NCBI GenBank assembly: GCA_019843655.1
Contig: JACDQD010000006.1
Location: forward strand, 18,680,246 to 18,744,245
Origin: Lethocerus indicus
Lineage: Eukaryota; Arthropoda; Insecta; Hemiptera; Belostomatidae
Direction: 5' to 3'
DNA: 64,000 nt
Positions 1-12,700 of this stretch are shown piece after piece. A model generated the notes under the pieces. It did not search any database. It had not been told where the DNA came from and was given only the letters and a program-made list of their open reading frames with translations. The translations under genes and the position numbers were made by a program. Position 1 is the stretch's first letter. Every line of letters starts with the position of its first letter.

Positions 1-983
1 TGTGACGTACCAACGATGGCTACTTTAGTTCATATTTTTATTTCATTTACACTTTAGTTTTATTTGACGGGGGTACACACGGTCTGAAATTGTGTTGACA
101 ACTATAATAAAAGCGGTATGAATCGACTGGAGATTGTATTCATTTAAAGTCTCGGAGGAAGGGGATAAAAATTATCCATGAATGCGCTTGATTTACAATG
201 TAAAATAGCTAAGCTAATAAAAGGGGAAAGAGCCGCTGTCTGCCTCGGCTTCTGCTCAAGATGTCAAAGACTTGCCAATTAGCCTAGTTGTTGTTTCACT
301 TCTTTCCAACCGCTGGGAGCGTAAATTCACGAAAGGGTACCTTCTGATTTGCATTGGTCGGCGGGCCAGCTCTGGCTCTTTTCGATTAAACCCACAGTTA
401 ATTAAGCTCCGGCATAATAATTTCTCTCCACCACTGCCCCAGTGGCAACACTGAGGAGGAAAAGGTTGATGACGGCGGCGAACAACCGCCGGGGAATCGT
501 TAAAACCGAAACTTTATTTCCACTTTAATTACGACAATTAGGCCCAGACTATGATATTTTAAATAAACCTATAATTTATCTTTATACCTTAGTATTGAAT
601 GACGAGGGACGACTCGCGGTATGGAAGTAAAAATTCATTTTTAAACAATAGGAGATATGTATTAAGTGGTAGGCGCGAGTGTTTGTAATACCACTCTTGC
701 AATCTTCTGGCCCCACAAATATTCTATACTGTAGCAAACAGTAGCTGAACAGTGATAGTGCAGACAAGATATGCATAGTTATGTGTAGCGATACGTAGTA
801 AATATTATGAATTATTAAATGGGAGATAAAATATTCATCTTTTGCTTGTATGTCTAACGAAATATTAGATTGAAGATTGGGTGCCTTATGCCTTCATGAG
901 GCTGTTGTGTTCTAAAATTTGTGCAAAAAAAAGATGAAAGTTTAAATCTATACTAAATACATATTCTCATTCCTCTGTTTCAG
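1..983. other. Intronic/upstream sequence of the Syt7-like gene, no exon recognised
   Basis: No exon or RNA gene was recognised before the splice acceptor at 981-983. The open frames here are short and unlike any protein I know. By position this is most likely intron 5' of the first visible Syt7 exon. Confidence 0.5.
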
Positions 984-2893
984 GTTTTCCCATACAGAAA
1001 TTGCAGAGTCGGGTTCTCCATTTGCATGTGTTTGACTATGACAGGTTCTCAAGGGATGATTCCATCGGTGAAGTATTTTTGCCCCTATGCCAAGTGAGTT
1101 TCAATATTTTTATTACTCCCTCTTTCTGAAGAAGTATATTTTTCTAAGTAGGGTGTGTACCAAATATGACTGCAAATAAGTCTTATTTAGCAAAATTATA
1201 GTAAAACTCTTTGATATGTAAAATTTTCCCAAACTTATAAATTAATTTACAGCTTACTTTGATTTTTTTTTGGAATGTTCCCTCAAAATATTCATTCATC
1301 AAAAGGCGTTTATTTACATATTTATCTATGAAAATGGTTAATTTTATATCTTTACAATTTATGATTTATGTGAAATTAATGGCACTAATTTATGGCAATT
1401 GATTCACTGCCATAGTTTACCTTGTAATAATTGTATGCCCCATTTTGGTCAAATGTGTATTACAATTGTCAGACATCAAAAGTAATGTATGAGTCCATTT
1501 GTGCCAGGTGGATTTGTCTGAAAACCGTCTTTCTGGAAAGCTTTGAAACCCCTCTGAAAGATAAATGTGGTGAACTCCTGACTTCTCTCTGCTATCACCC
1601 AAGCAACAGCATCCTGACACTCACTCTTCTCAAAGCAAGGAACCTCAAGGCCAAAGATATCAATGGAAAATCAGGTATTTACCAATATTCAGAATTTCAT
1701 AACTATAAGAGTAATCCAAAAGGATCTGAAGCTAATCAAAGCCTGACAATGGGCAGTTCATCTTCCTCATTTGATAGCACTAAAAAGTATTTGCATCAAT
1801 GTAATTAATGAATTACAATTTGTGAAATTATTATTATTAGTTATTTGATAATACGTCTTCACAGAAACTAGAAAGCAATGTGTTTTCTGAGTTACAGAAA
1901 AGATCTTTAGGCCAAAGCAGATCTTCAATTACAAAGTTAATTGATTCCATAATTTTTAAATTTAATTAACTTACTTTCTACAGGTGTTTCAATAGGTATT
2001 TATTTTTCTTAAGTACTAAAATAATAACCATTTTTGTATTCCACATAACATTGTAGATTTGTTGTTTATGTTCTAAATAAAGTCTTAATAATGCAATATT
2101 TTATAACATATTAATATTTTATATTAATTAATTTAGGAATATTTTATATTAATTAATTAAGGAATATTTTATATTATTATTAGTGTATATGGCCTGTAAT
2201 ACTCATGTAATTCAACCGGTTTGCAAAAATAACACGTAGAAAATGATTAGCTTGTATTTCTCTATAAATCTTAAATTTATTTTGAATTTAATAATTTCAG
2301 TGATATATATTCAATAACTTCACCCTAAATGAAAATGAAATACTGCATTTTTCTTTTACTTCGTGTACTTCTGATTAAATAGTATATTACAACTTATACT
2401 TGAAACTGTTAATGATTTATTGTTGTTTGTTTCAGATCCCTATGTGAAAGTGTGGCTCCAGTTTGGTGAAAAGAGGATTGAGAAAAGGAAGACACCCATT
2501 TTCAAATGCACTCTTAATCCAATATTCATTGAAACTTTCAGTTTCAATGTATCCTGGGAGAAGATAAGGGAATGCTCACTTGATGTCATGGTCATGGATT
2601 TTGACAATATCGGCCGCAATGAACTCATAGGACGGATATTATTAGCAGGTATTTTGACCCTCTGATCCTCAGTTTCCAAGTAAGTTGGAACAGCTGAAGA
2701 ATGACCGAATCCTTTTGTTTTTAATTTCATATCTAGTTCTTATTCTAGAACAGAACATTTGAAATTGTTGAAAAATTGAATTTGTTTTACAGGAAAGAAT
2801 GGTTCGGGTGCATCCGAAACAAAACATTGGCAGGACATGATAACAAAGCCAAGACAGACTATAGTCCAGTGGCACAGGCTGAAGCCTGAGTAA
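984..2893 (+). CDS. Syt7: Synaptotagmin-7-like protein, 3' part of gene (end of C2A, whole C2B)
   Basis: Synaptotagmin-7 is a membrane-anchored Ca2+ and phospholipid sensor with tandem C2 domains that drives slow or facilitated vesicle fusion. Four exons are visible: 984-1093, 1508-1674, 2436-2648 and 2793-2893 (TAA at 2891-2893). All have AG acceptors, GT donors and matching phases. Exon 1 gives the end of C2A ([16 protein letters not shown]). Exons 2-4 give C2B, including [20 protein letters not shown], the Ca2+-loop segment around SDPYVKVW, a second acidic loop ([13 protein letters not shown]), and the family C-terminus with KHWQDM and a final WHRLKPE. Upstream exons (TM segment, linker, start of C2A) lie outside the window. 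Exon 2 is two bases short of staying in frame: one A is missing from the run at 1521-1524 and one C from the run at 1549-1552. Both look like homopolymer consensus errors rather than inactivation, because every other boundary and codon is conserved. Family assignment is by eye. Confidence 0.9.
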
Positions 2894-5800
2894 AACAAAA
2901 GGTTGTAATTATTATAGGATTACAGGAATATTACACATTTAAATAAGTAACCAGTATCATAATTATTACAAAAATGTTCACTAATTATTAAATAAAATGT
3001 AGTCATTTCAGAGATTATATTGTTCCCATTAATCTAAAAATAATTTTTTTAATGTAATTACTACAGGAGGAGTTGCTTGGTTGGATGTTTGTTGAATGTT
3101 ATTAAACAAACAGTCAATGAACATACCATGGATGTGTCAATCACTTTTAGTGATTATAACAAATTATAAAAAAAAAATTTTTTGAAATTTTTTTTATTTT
3201 TCATATGTGATAAAGAAAATAATCATTTCTTGAAAAAGGCACTGCAGAGTGAAAGGATGTATTAGAAAAACTCATAACCTGAGAATTCTCTAATTATTAC
3301 CCGTAAATTTATATCTGGCTAACTAACCAACACAGAAACTAAATTGGAAAGAAAATTTGACAACAAAGACAATTGAGAGAATTTGTATGTCAATTTCAGG
3401 TTTTCAGCACAGTCAGAACTCCCCTTCCAATAATTCAGAGGGTGTAGAAATATTTGATTTTGATTTAGTAACAACCCCAAGTCTTCTCCAAGAACTACTA
3501 AGTCTACTATCTGATTTTTATCAACAGATGCAGTTATCTCTATAATCATACATTGAGAGTATAATATATAGAAAATATATATCTATTTTTTATGAGGCAC
3601 TTTTAGTCATCTTGTATTTTGACATATTTGGAACTGAAAAATAATTATTCCCTAAAATAATTAATTGTGATTTATGTAAACAGGACTGTAATGTATGAAA
3701 AAATAATGTAACGATGTATTTAGGCGCTGTTAGTCATTCAGTAAATGGTGGCAATATATCACAAAAGCGTTTTTAAAAGAGAACATTGTTAAAATATTTA
3801 ATAGTTTATTTAGTATACATAGCTATTAGTATGTCTAATTTTAGAGCAGTTGTTTATTTGGATAACATGGAGTCAGGTGTTCTAGCTGTAGTTTTGTGGT
3901 TCTATATGTGTTGCTTACTATTCCTATAGTCATTCTATAGTCTTATGGGTGTACGTGGCTTATTGGGATACATTTTGTTGTAATAATAGATTATATTATG
4001 AACAAATAAAATATAACTACATTCTGATCAATGATAATGGTTGTTTTTAAAATAAAGGATATATTCAGATTAGCCATAAGACTATTGAGGGCTTGAGGTC
4101 ATTTTATATGTATGACACCCCACATTTTTGAATTTCCAAGGCATAAACATGAGAGGGGCCAAATAGATTTCTGAAGGAGGACACTTCTTCTTGCTCTTTT
4201 TTCAAAATCATATAGGCCCTCTCTCACAAAGATCCAACATGCTGTAATTAATAAGAATATGAAAAAAATACATATAGTATTTCTTTGTGTGTTGACAACT
4301 TATTCAAATAGTGATTGTCAAAATAAATGTTGTCCCACAAATAACACTACTAAAAAAAATCTGTATATCAAAGGTGTGGGGCCATGATACCCTTATAAGT
4401 GTCGTTCTTAAAAAGAAATGAATGTGAAGCACATTTATTTATTTGTTGTATTATATTTGTTGTGATACATAGAATAGCTTCTGAAAGCCATGAAACAAGC
4501 CATATGTAACCAGTTTCATGGTAGACAGGTCGCTTAAAATTTAGTATAAATATTGGACAAGTGCTCACATCCAAAATCCAAAGCTCAAAGTAACTTATGA
4601 ATTTAATCATGTGAGCTCTTTCCATTTCATTAGAGGATCCCATAGTTCTAAAAAATGTCCACTAGTCACCAAACCTTTGTATACTTGTATACATGCATAT
4701 AAATGTAGATATATTTCTGTGTACATTAATATGCATATAAACAAGATCGAAGCTATAGGGAAAATGTGAAATATGTTAGACTGATCTGGAAATTTTTTGA
4801 CAATTTTTCTTAGACTTTCCATGAAAGTCTTATATTTTTGTAAGAGGAAAAAACATTTAATTTTCATAAATAAAGCCATACTCCATTTGACAAAAATTCA
4901 TTCTATACTATTTCTAAAATTAATTTAATGATTGGCTTTTTATAAAAGAAGAATAATGTAATATTATTTATTCCACAAAAGTTTTGTACACGCAATTTCC
5001 AGATCATAATTTGCCACGTAGATTGCCCTCGTGCATTGGATGTTAGATTATGCTGTTATGTGATTACTGATGTTAACATGAAAATATGTATGCACATGAG
5101 AATAACAAATTTTGAAACTGATGAGTTTTGCGATCAGTTTCAGTAATATGATAAGCAAATATGCTGGAATATTTAGAGGGCTTTAATTATGTAACAAGTA
5201 TTGTATCTTGATGTTTTCTTTTCAATTTTTAAATATCATTTCGAATTAAATACTTTTCACACTAATCTCTAATGAATACAATGCAAGAACATATATTTTA
5301 CAGCTACATACTCCTAAAGAAAATAAGTTATTATTTATTGTTATACGGTATAAATCCAAGACAGTGTAGTGCCTCTAGATAATTATGTCAAGCTGATATC
5401 ATAATTGGGAAAGTTGGTAGATTGAACAATAATTTAAAGCATTGGTAATGGTTTTGCCATAACAGGAATTTCAATGATGTAAGTATTAAAACAGTATCTA
5501 TTGTGTACCTCCATTTACAAGACATTAACTAATTAATGCATTATTAATTTATTTAGCGTATAGTAAATCTTTGTTTGATGTAACAATGTATAAAAACACA
5601 ATGTATTATACACACAGGTGTGTATGAGTAGTTTATATATACATAATATATATACATATATATTTATATTTGTATCTTTTTTATGTTATACGAGCTATAT
5701 ATTGGACCTCACTAAATTGTAACTAAACCATTTAGGATTATAATTGGCAAACATTTGTGATTTTATATGAAAAGAAAATATTTCTACAGCAGCTTTAAAA

Positions 5801-6736
5801 ACAAGATTAGATTATATTTTTTTTTCATTTAAAATCTTAAAATTCTACTTGACATCAACATACAGATATATATTGTTGTATTACTTCCTTTAACATATTT
5901 TTGTTGGTAACCTTAATATACACTGATATGAACTGTATATTTGAATCCTTGTTATATTGATATAGACATTTATTTTTTGTGCGTACAATAAAATGTCATC
6001 AAAAATTATGTATAATTTATAAGAAGAGTTAGATGCATATTATATATTACATTAATACATGTTTTATGTGCTACAAGTGTATTACTTTATATATCTAAAT
6101 GTACAAAATATAATTAGTAAAAATACAGGTATTCTTCAACAATATTACCCTTAAATTCTGTTGTTTATATACTGATAGAAGTAATCATTTTCAGTTGAAT
6201 GTCATATTTACCAAAATCATTCTTACTCAAAATTTTAAGGTTCCCACCCACTATTAACAATTATTCTATTAAATCGTATCTGAATTAATCTACTTCAAAT
6301 TTTGTTTTTTATTACAACAAATAATTACTTACCACGTTTCTCACTATGAATTAATAATAGAACCTACAAATATATGTCCTTAATAAAAATGTTTTTTATT
6401 ATGTAATAAAAATAGATTTCCCATAGATTCTTAAAATAATTCAAATTTTTAGTATTATTAAAAAATGCTAACCCATTTCTTATTAATGTATAAAATAACC
6501 AATATATAGCAAGATATATTTTTCTATTGCTTTCCACCATAAACCTAAAAATTTTTAGGTTTATATATTTCTTTACCTAAAGAAATATATTAAGAAGTTT
6601 TATAAGATGATAACCTATTAATAGATATAGATATAATATTTGTAATAATATTTCTTGTTCTTGACATGAGAAGGAATCTTTATAATGAGCTTTAGATGAT
6701 AACATTACAAACCCAAAACAGAAGAGCTGCTTGAAT
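2894..6736. other. Syt7 3' UTR and AT-rich intergenic sequence
   Basis: The Syt7 3' UTR begins here, with AATAAA-type signals near 2990. The rest is AT-rich, with only short chance frames. Two adjacent hairpin-forming palindromes sit at 6539-6590. I recognise no exon, RNA gene or transposon end. Confidence 0.5.
6539..6590. repeat. Two adjacent AT-rich palindromes
   Basis: Positions 6539-6564 form a perfect 26-bp palindrome. Directly after it, 6563-6575 and 6578-6590 are 13-bp inverted arms with a 2-nt centre. They lie about 150 bp past the stop codon of the minus-strand gene, in its probable 3' UTR or termination region. Confidence 0.75.
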
Positions 6737-7355
6737 TTAGCATGAGAGGCAGGAGTTTCCATTGTACTCATCATTATCAATCACTTTGCTCAGTATTCTG
6801 CTGAACATTTTAACTTTGTTGGCCAGAAAGTTTTCAACTTGTCCAAACACTGTTAAAATTTTCAGCATCTTTTCGTAGGACTCAGTTACTTTTCTGCTTT
6901 GATCAGCGTTGGCATAGGCTATGGTGTGCACATTTTGAACTGAAAACAGTGACAAGATAATATTATTGTTATTGTTGTTGTTATTATTTTATATATTAAT
7001 ATTAAGTTATAAATTTTACTTTATTTATAATAGTGACTGAGACTAAAAAGTCATAAGGACCAATGAACCATTTAGAAAATTATATAAATAAGGTTGTAAC
7101 AAAATCTCATACATTTGACTTAAAATTTACTCCCATTGAAATTAGCTTAGAAAACAATATTTAGAGAAGGATGAACATTTTTTGTGTTAAAACTATATAC
7201 CTGATTTATCAAACATAACTAAGAATCTCATAGAACTTACTGATAGCATTTTCATCATCACCCTGGTTAATTATTGGTGCCATAACTCCATTGCAATTTT
7301 CACAAAGGTTGTAGTTGATATCAACAGCAGGGACGAGAGTCCAAGCACTTACTGT
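6737..7355 (-). CDS. Unrecognised protein, two 3'-terminal exons
   Basis: Two minus-strand exons splice cleanly. Exon 7355-7241 (115 bp) follows a TGCAG acceptor and ends at a GTAAGT donor. Exon 6939-6737 (203 bp) follows a TTTTCAG acceptor and ends at TAA (6737-6739). Phases match, giving about 106 residues. The first exon encodes WTLVPAVDINYNLCENCNG with a CxxC pair. The second is largely helical and charged (SYEKMLKILTVFGQVENFL, then KVKMFSRILSKVIDNDEY) and ends in SCLSC. I do not recognise the family, and I saw no signal peptide or membrane segment in this part. Upstream exons were not found with confidence; they would lie toward 7.4-8.5 kb, head to head with the 53BP1-like gene. The splice architecture and lack of stops support a real gene; the function is unknown. 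Confidence 0.55.
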
Positions 7356-7632
7356 CTGCAACCATCATAATATCATGCAGTAAGGCAGAAATATTATTAA
7401 AAACCTCATTATAAAATTGACAGCTTACCAAATGAAGAAAACCAAGTATTATAATAGTAACACGTTCTATGTTTTATAGTAACAGAAAATCAGTTTTATA
7501 GTAGAGAAAAACTGTTTCTATCATTAAAATGTAGGTTGATGAGTTGCTGACAACTGTAGAAATTGGAATTAAACAAAACAGCTGCATAAGCACTTCATAA
7601 AATTTGTCTGTTATCAAAAATGAAAGAGAATT

Positions 7633-7831
7633 AGTTTAAAATACTTCTTTTATGGTCTGCGAGGGGTTGGAATACCGTAGATTTCGTGTCTTTCTGTCTC
7701 CTCTCGCTGGTTTGGTCTTTTATTAGACCGGTTTCGGCTGCTCGCCATCTTCAGTAGCGGTGTTAGTCAGTTTTGACACTTTGTATGTTTTTTGGGCATC
7801 CTCACTGCACTATTACTGTCACTTGTACTGT

Positions 7832-7836
<5 letters not shown>
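7633..7836 (+). mobile_element. Non-autonomous TIR element, copy A (3' end lost in TA tract)
   Basis: Begins with a roughly 40-bp terminal segment containing GGTCTGCGAGGGGTTGGAAT, followed by a body with a GGTC...GACC hairpin region and CTTCAGTAGCGGTGTTAGTC. The same terminal segment and body occur at 22779-23034 with the body reversed relative to the terminal segment, as expected if the full element has this segment inverted at both ends. Copy A runs into a (TA)n tract instead of its second end. Confidence 0.6.

Positions 7837-7887
<51 letters not shown>
7837..7887. repeat. (TA)n microsatellite
   Basis: About 51 bp of uninterrupted TA dinucleotide at the broken end of the TIR element. Confidence 0.95.
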
Positions 7888-7894
<7 letters not shown>

Positions 7895-8555
7895 GGTATT
7901 CTTAACTTTACCTTCTTTTAACCTTCTGCTGCATCAAGCATTAAAAAAACTACTCTTAAAATTAATAAAAATAAATTATTTATCATAACAAAATTAAACA
8001 TTATGGGCTACACAACTAAATTTAGTATATCATAATGTATTAATATAGTAATACTTTAAAATGAATCAACAATAATAATTGTCTATCAAAATTGATGGCA
8101 TTTATTATTTAGTTGTGGATGTTACCGGCTATCTCCTTTGTCAGAGACTGACCGGGATGGGTTGTGTAAAAATTGTAGGAAGTCGAGAATCGTGTTTGTA
8201 AAATAAAAATAATATATAGCATAATAAATACATAAAATATTAAGTTTACTAAAAAATGATGTAATATATTTTTTTCATTTTCTCTCCAGTTATATACAGG
8301 TCTTCATTTAAAATACCTAAAACATTGTAACTTCAAACTGAAATAACCTTTCCAATCTGATAAGTACATGTTTTAGTACCAATTTATGGCACAAATCGCT
8401 ATATTTAAAAATTCATAGAAAAAGAAGGTAAGTTATTAGGGAAAGTTTTTCGCAGTAACAGTTTGTGGTAACACTGTCAAATAACCGTTAGCAGATTTGA
8501 AATGAGTTCCTTTCCTGTTCGATTTTGCTTAATATTTTGCATTTAACTCTTTCAG

Positions 8556-9704
8556 AGATTTTGAAACAGAGGAGAAACATTTCCAAGGTGAATCTGAAGA
8601 CTTGCCTGATACACAACCAGTGTCACCAAATGTATCACTTGGTACGTGAAGTGTTTTGTAAAATATACTGTATAATTTAGGTTATTAAGAAAAAACATTG
8701 ATATGGCAAATTTATCAGACAGTTCAGGTGCCTAGGTCACATACAATAACCAATCTGTATATCCGCTATAAAATTACAATTTTTTGAATAAAGTTTACAC
8801 TTTGAATCTTACAAACAAAAAGACTTCCAAACTTTGTTGGCATCATCTAGTGTACATGAATAAGATTGAAATATAATTCTTCCATTCAAAATACAAATTT
8901 AAATTTCTTTCTTATAATACTCAATAATATTGAGTTAAATTTTCTGTTAATTTATTATTTCATGAATTTAATAAAGCTGTTTATCTATTATAATTAATGA
9001 ATTATATTCTAATATAATAGAAGTCTACTTCTAATGAGTTGATTTTAATTGATATAACATATATTTTTGTTTAGGTTTACCTACAAAACCAAGTGCTTCT
9101 CAAGAATTCAATGTGTCTAATAGTCAGAATGAATCGACATGTGCAACAGATGGATCGAGGCATTGTAGTGATTCTTCCTTCAACAAATCTACAAAATCCA
9201 TAGTGTAAGCTCATCCCGTAGAATCATAAGAGACAGAAAAATTGACAAACAAAACTCAAAGCAAGCGAAATATATTTAGAAAATAAATTTCTTTGCTGAA
9301 GTTGTTTTGATTCTTGGAATTTTATTTACCCTGAAATTTGTGTATTCTGATTGAACTTGTGTTATTTAGTATTATAATATCAATTCATTAGAATATATTG
9401 TTATTGCTCTATTATGTTGTAAGTCTTCAGTTTCTGATTTTAAGATTTAGACCTCACAAAATTAAAAATGATGTGAAATATTTTTATAACTATTTTAGAG
9501 AAAGCCACACCAGTAGTAATTTTGAATCACCTGTTTTGACATCAGCTACAGTTTTGGCTTCAACCCCTCATTTATTGGAGAGGTATGTATAAAATTATTG
9601 GCAAATTTTATTGTGATCAGTTTTTTGGATATTGTTTATAATTTTAAAATATGACACAAATTACAACACCAATACATATTTTAAATGATTAAGGATGTGT
9701 GTGT

Positions 9705-9750
<46 letters not shown>

Positions 9751-12700
9751 CTTACATGAAAATTTCTTGCCACTGAATCCAGTCCTGATTTAGGGGATTG
9801 GACACGGCATACCATGGAAGCTGCACTACCTAGACGTACCCAAGGGAGAGTATTGTTACAGAGATAATTTTAATTTTTTTTTAGGAGAGATCCCAGAACA
9901 CAAAGTACTCTAAAAAGGAAATTAGTTTCCAATCCTGAGCATACACCTAGCAAGAGACAAAATCTAAGAGTAGAAAGACTTTACAATGCTCATACTAAGT
10001 GAGTTCATTTTCAATTATATGTTACACGTTTATTTCTGCTGCTGTTATTTTCAATTCACCTATTTAGTGAATATTGTATGAAAATATTGAACAAAATTTG
10101 AATTACAATGGTTTAAATAGAAATCAGTGGTAGGATAATGAGTTTATTGTAATAATTTTCATATAATTTAATATTAATTCATGCTTTGTACTGTAGGAAG
10201 GATGAACACCCTTCTCAAGATGTTATTATTTCAGATTCTGAAAAGTCAATTTCCCGACTTTCAAGTGGTAAGATTTTATTATTTTTTTGCTTGTATTTGT
10301 GAAAATTGTAACTTTGATTTCCAGTCTTGGTTACTTCAAGTATTTTGTAGTTCCTATTATACTTCTGAAACCTCCCCTCCCTTATAAATTATTTTGTTTC
10401 AGGTTCCAGAAAATCAGTTAGCTCTGACGATTCAAGATTATTTAATAAACCAATTCAACCTGCTTATCCAGATACTTCTACTGAGATATCATCAAGAGTA
10501 AGACATTTTTATGCACATTAATCTAACTTCAGTTTTATAAAAGTGTTGGAGTTGTATTCATTAGAGTATTTCTTGCCCCCTGATTTTATTGAAAAATACA
10601 AATTAAATGAATGAAGAAATATAATCACAGTAAAATCATTTTAGTTGTTTTTATTTCATTTTAAGATTTATTTGACTCAGATGAAGCCAGAAAACATGGT
10701 CAAATATATCATCTTTTAGTCAAAATAAATCTTGTGTCAACCAGAATACAATTTAATCAAGTACAAATTACAAACTTAAATACAATAAAATCAAGGTTAT
10801 TTCTTAAAATTTCAGTAATTAATTTAAATTATTGTTTCATTTTGTACATTTATTTCATAATGACTTTATCTGGTATATTAGGAAAATAAAATACTAATTT
10901 CATCTATTTAAAATATTAATTTCACATTGATTGAATGTGCAATATAAAAATTATGTTAAGGAAAAGTCTATTTAAAAAGAAACCCTTATGTTTATTAGCT
11001 TTTAAAAATCTTAATTTTCTATAACTCAAGGATTTTGTAATAACACCAAATTTCCTGATTTTGTATTTCATTAGTTGTAAAATATTATTTTATTAGTCTC
11101 TAAGTGCACAACCATATTTAAAATTAAATTATTTACAATCCTAATCAAATAATTTCCTCACAATAAAATATTACTAACTGAAAACATTTTTTCTTCAAAT
11201 TAATGTCTGATATATTTTTGTTATTAAAAAGTTAATTCAATTGTGCTTGATTTAGGCCAACAGGGAAAGACAAGATTCAAAACTGGATGGCAGTATTAAA
11301 CTGTTTCATGAAAAGTTAAATAGTACAATAACATTTGCAGTTGATGAAAATAAACAAGAAATTGTTTCTGTTTATTTAAGCCAGGTAAATAGTGAATACA
11401 ATTAATGCTTTATCATTAATAGGACCAATGTGTACTGCATGCACATTTTTTGAATCTGATACTAAAGATTTAGTGTATGATTTTACTTGAAGGCTTGAAT
11501 ATTTAAAATAGTTTAATAACAATAAAATGCAGTAGCTTGAACAAAACACCCAAAAACATGTAATAAATGGAAAAATTCAATTTTATTTTTATTTATATTA
11601 GTCATTTCTAATTTTGAATGATACATTTAGTAAAGTAGTATTTATATTACTAACGTAGTGCTTATATTTGAATTTTGTAGTTCAACATGTTTGAAGAATC
11701 AACAAGGACAGTGTCATCAAGTTCTGATGCAAGTGTTTACAGGTTGGTGTTGTATTGTATAAAAAAGAAGACAATTATTTATAAAAGAAATAACATCCAT
11801 TATTCATATGTGATAAATAGTTATCAATAGAATGCAATTTTTCAATCTAACTAAAAAATTGTTATACACATATTGTGTGTAGGTAACTTAAAGTGGGAAC
11901 AATTTCATAATGTTATTCATTAAAAAAGAGAATTCTTTTGGAATATTTAAATTATTTCATAGTGTTTTTATATTCTCTAAGATAAATATCGCTTATAATG
12001 TGAGTATTTTTAAGAACATTCTTCTTTTAAATTATCAATCATGTTCATGCCTTTTTCTAGATGTTTAATTGATTAAATATAACTTCCCTCCACACTGTGT
12101 TTGCAGTCAAAACATTATTTAAATTTTTGATATGTATATTTTTACCATTTTGTATAAAATGGACTTATGTAAATCAAGTTTATCCTTTTTGTTGATAGTG
12201 GACAACTACCATATTTTGTTAAAAGATCTCCACTGTCAGTAACACCTGTTAGTAGTTCGTCCACAACATCTAGTTCAACTTCAACATTAGCAAGAGCGGG
12301 TAAGTCTACCTGCATATTAATTTAATGTGTTAAGTCTGTAGTAATAAAATTGTATATGCTAATTAATTGTTTAAAACTGTGATCCAATGGTCATGGGCTC
12401 ATTGGTAAAAATTATAAATTCACATTTTCAGGTCTTAATTTGTAAGCCTTTGCCTGGAACACTTCTTTCAGATGGAACCAAGCTAAAGCAATTGATATTT
12501 CTATATTGTTATATGTTAAACCTTTTTACTTTATAGATAAAAGTAAGGAATTTATTATTCCTCCTGCAATTGGGAATTTTCAACTTCCCTTGAAGCTGTC
12601 AAATTTTAAACTGCTTGGAAATTGTGTGTGTACTTGTTATTGCAATACACTTTTTAATAATCAAGCAAGAAAACTGTCCAACATTAGCCCATGTACATCA

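Larger units (their letters stand above)
7356..8555. other. Intergenic/intronic sequence between two divergent genes
   Basis: Contains a TIR repeat (about 7633-7836) and a TA microsatellite. I could not identify the first exon of either flanking gene. A strong GTAAGT donor at 8428 has no convincing open exon with an ATG before it. Confidence 0.4.
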
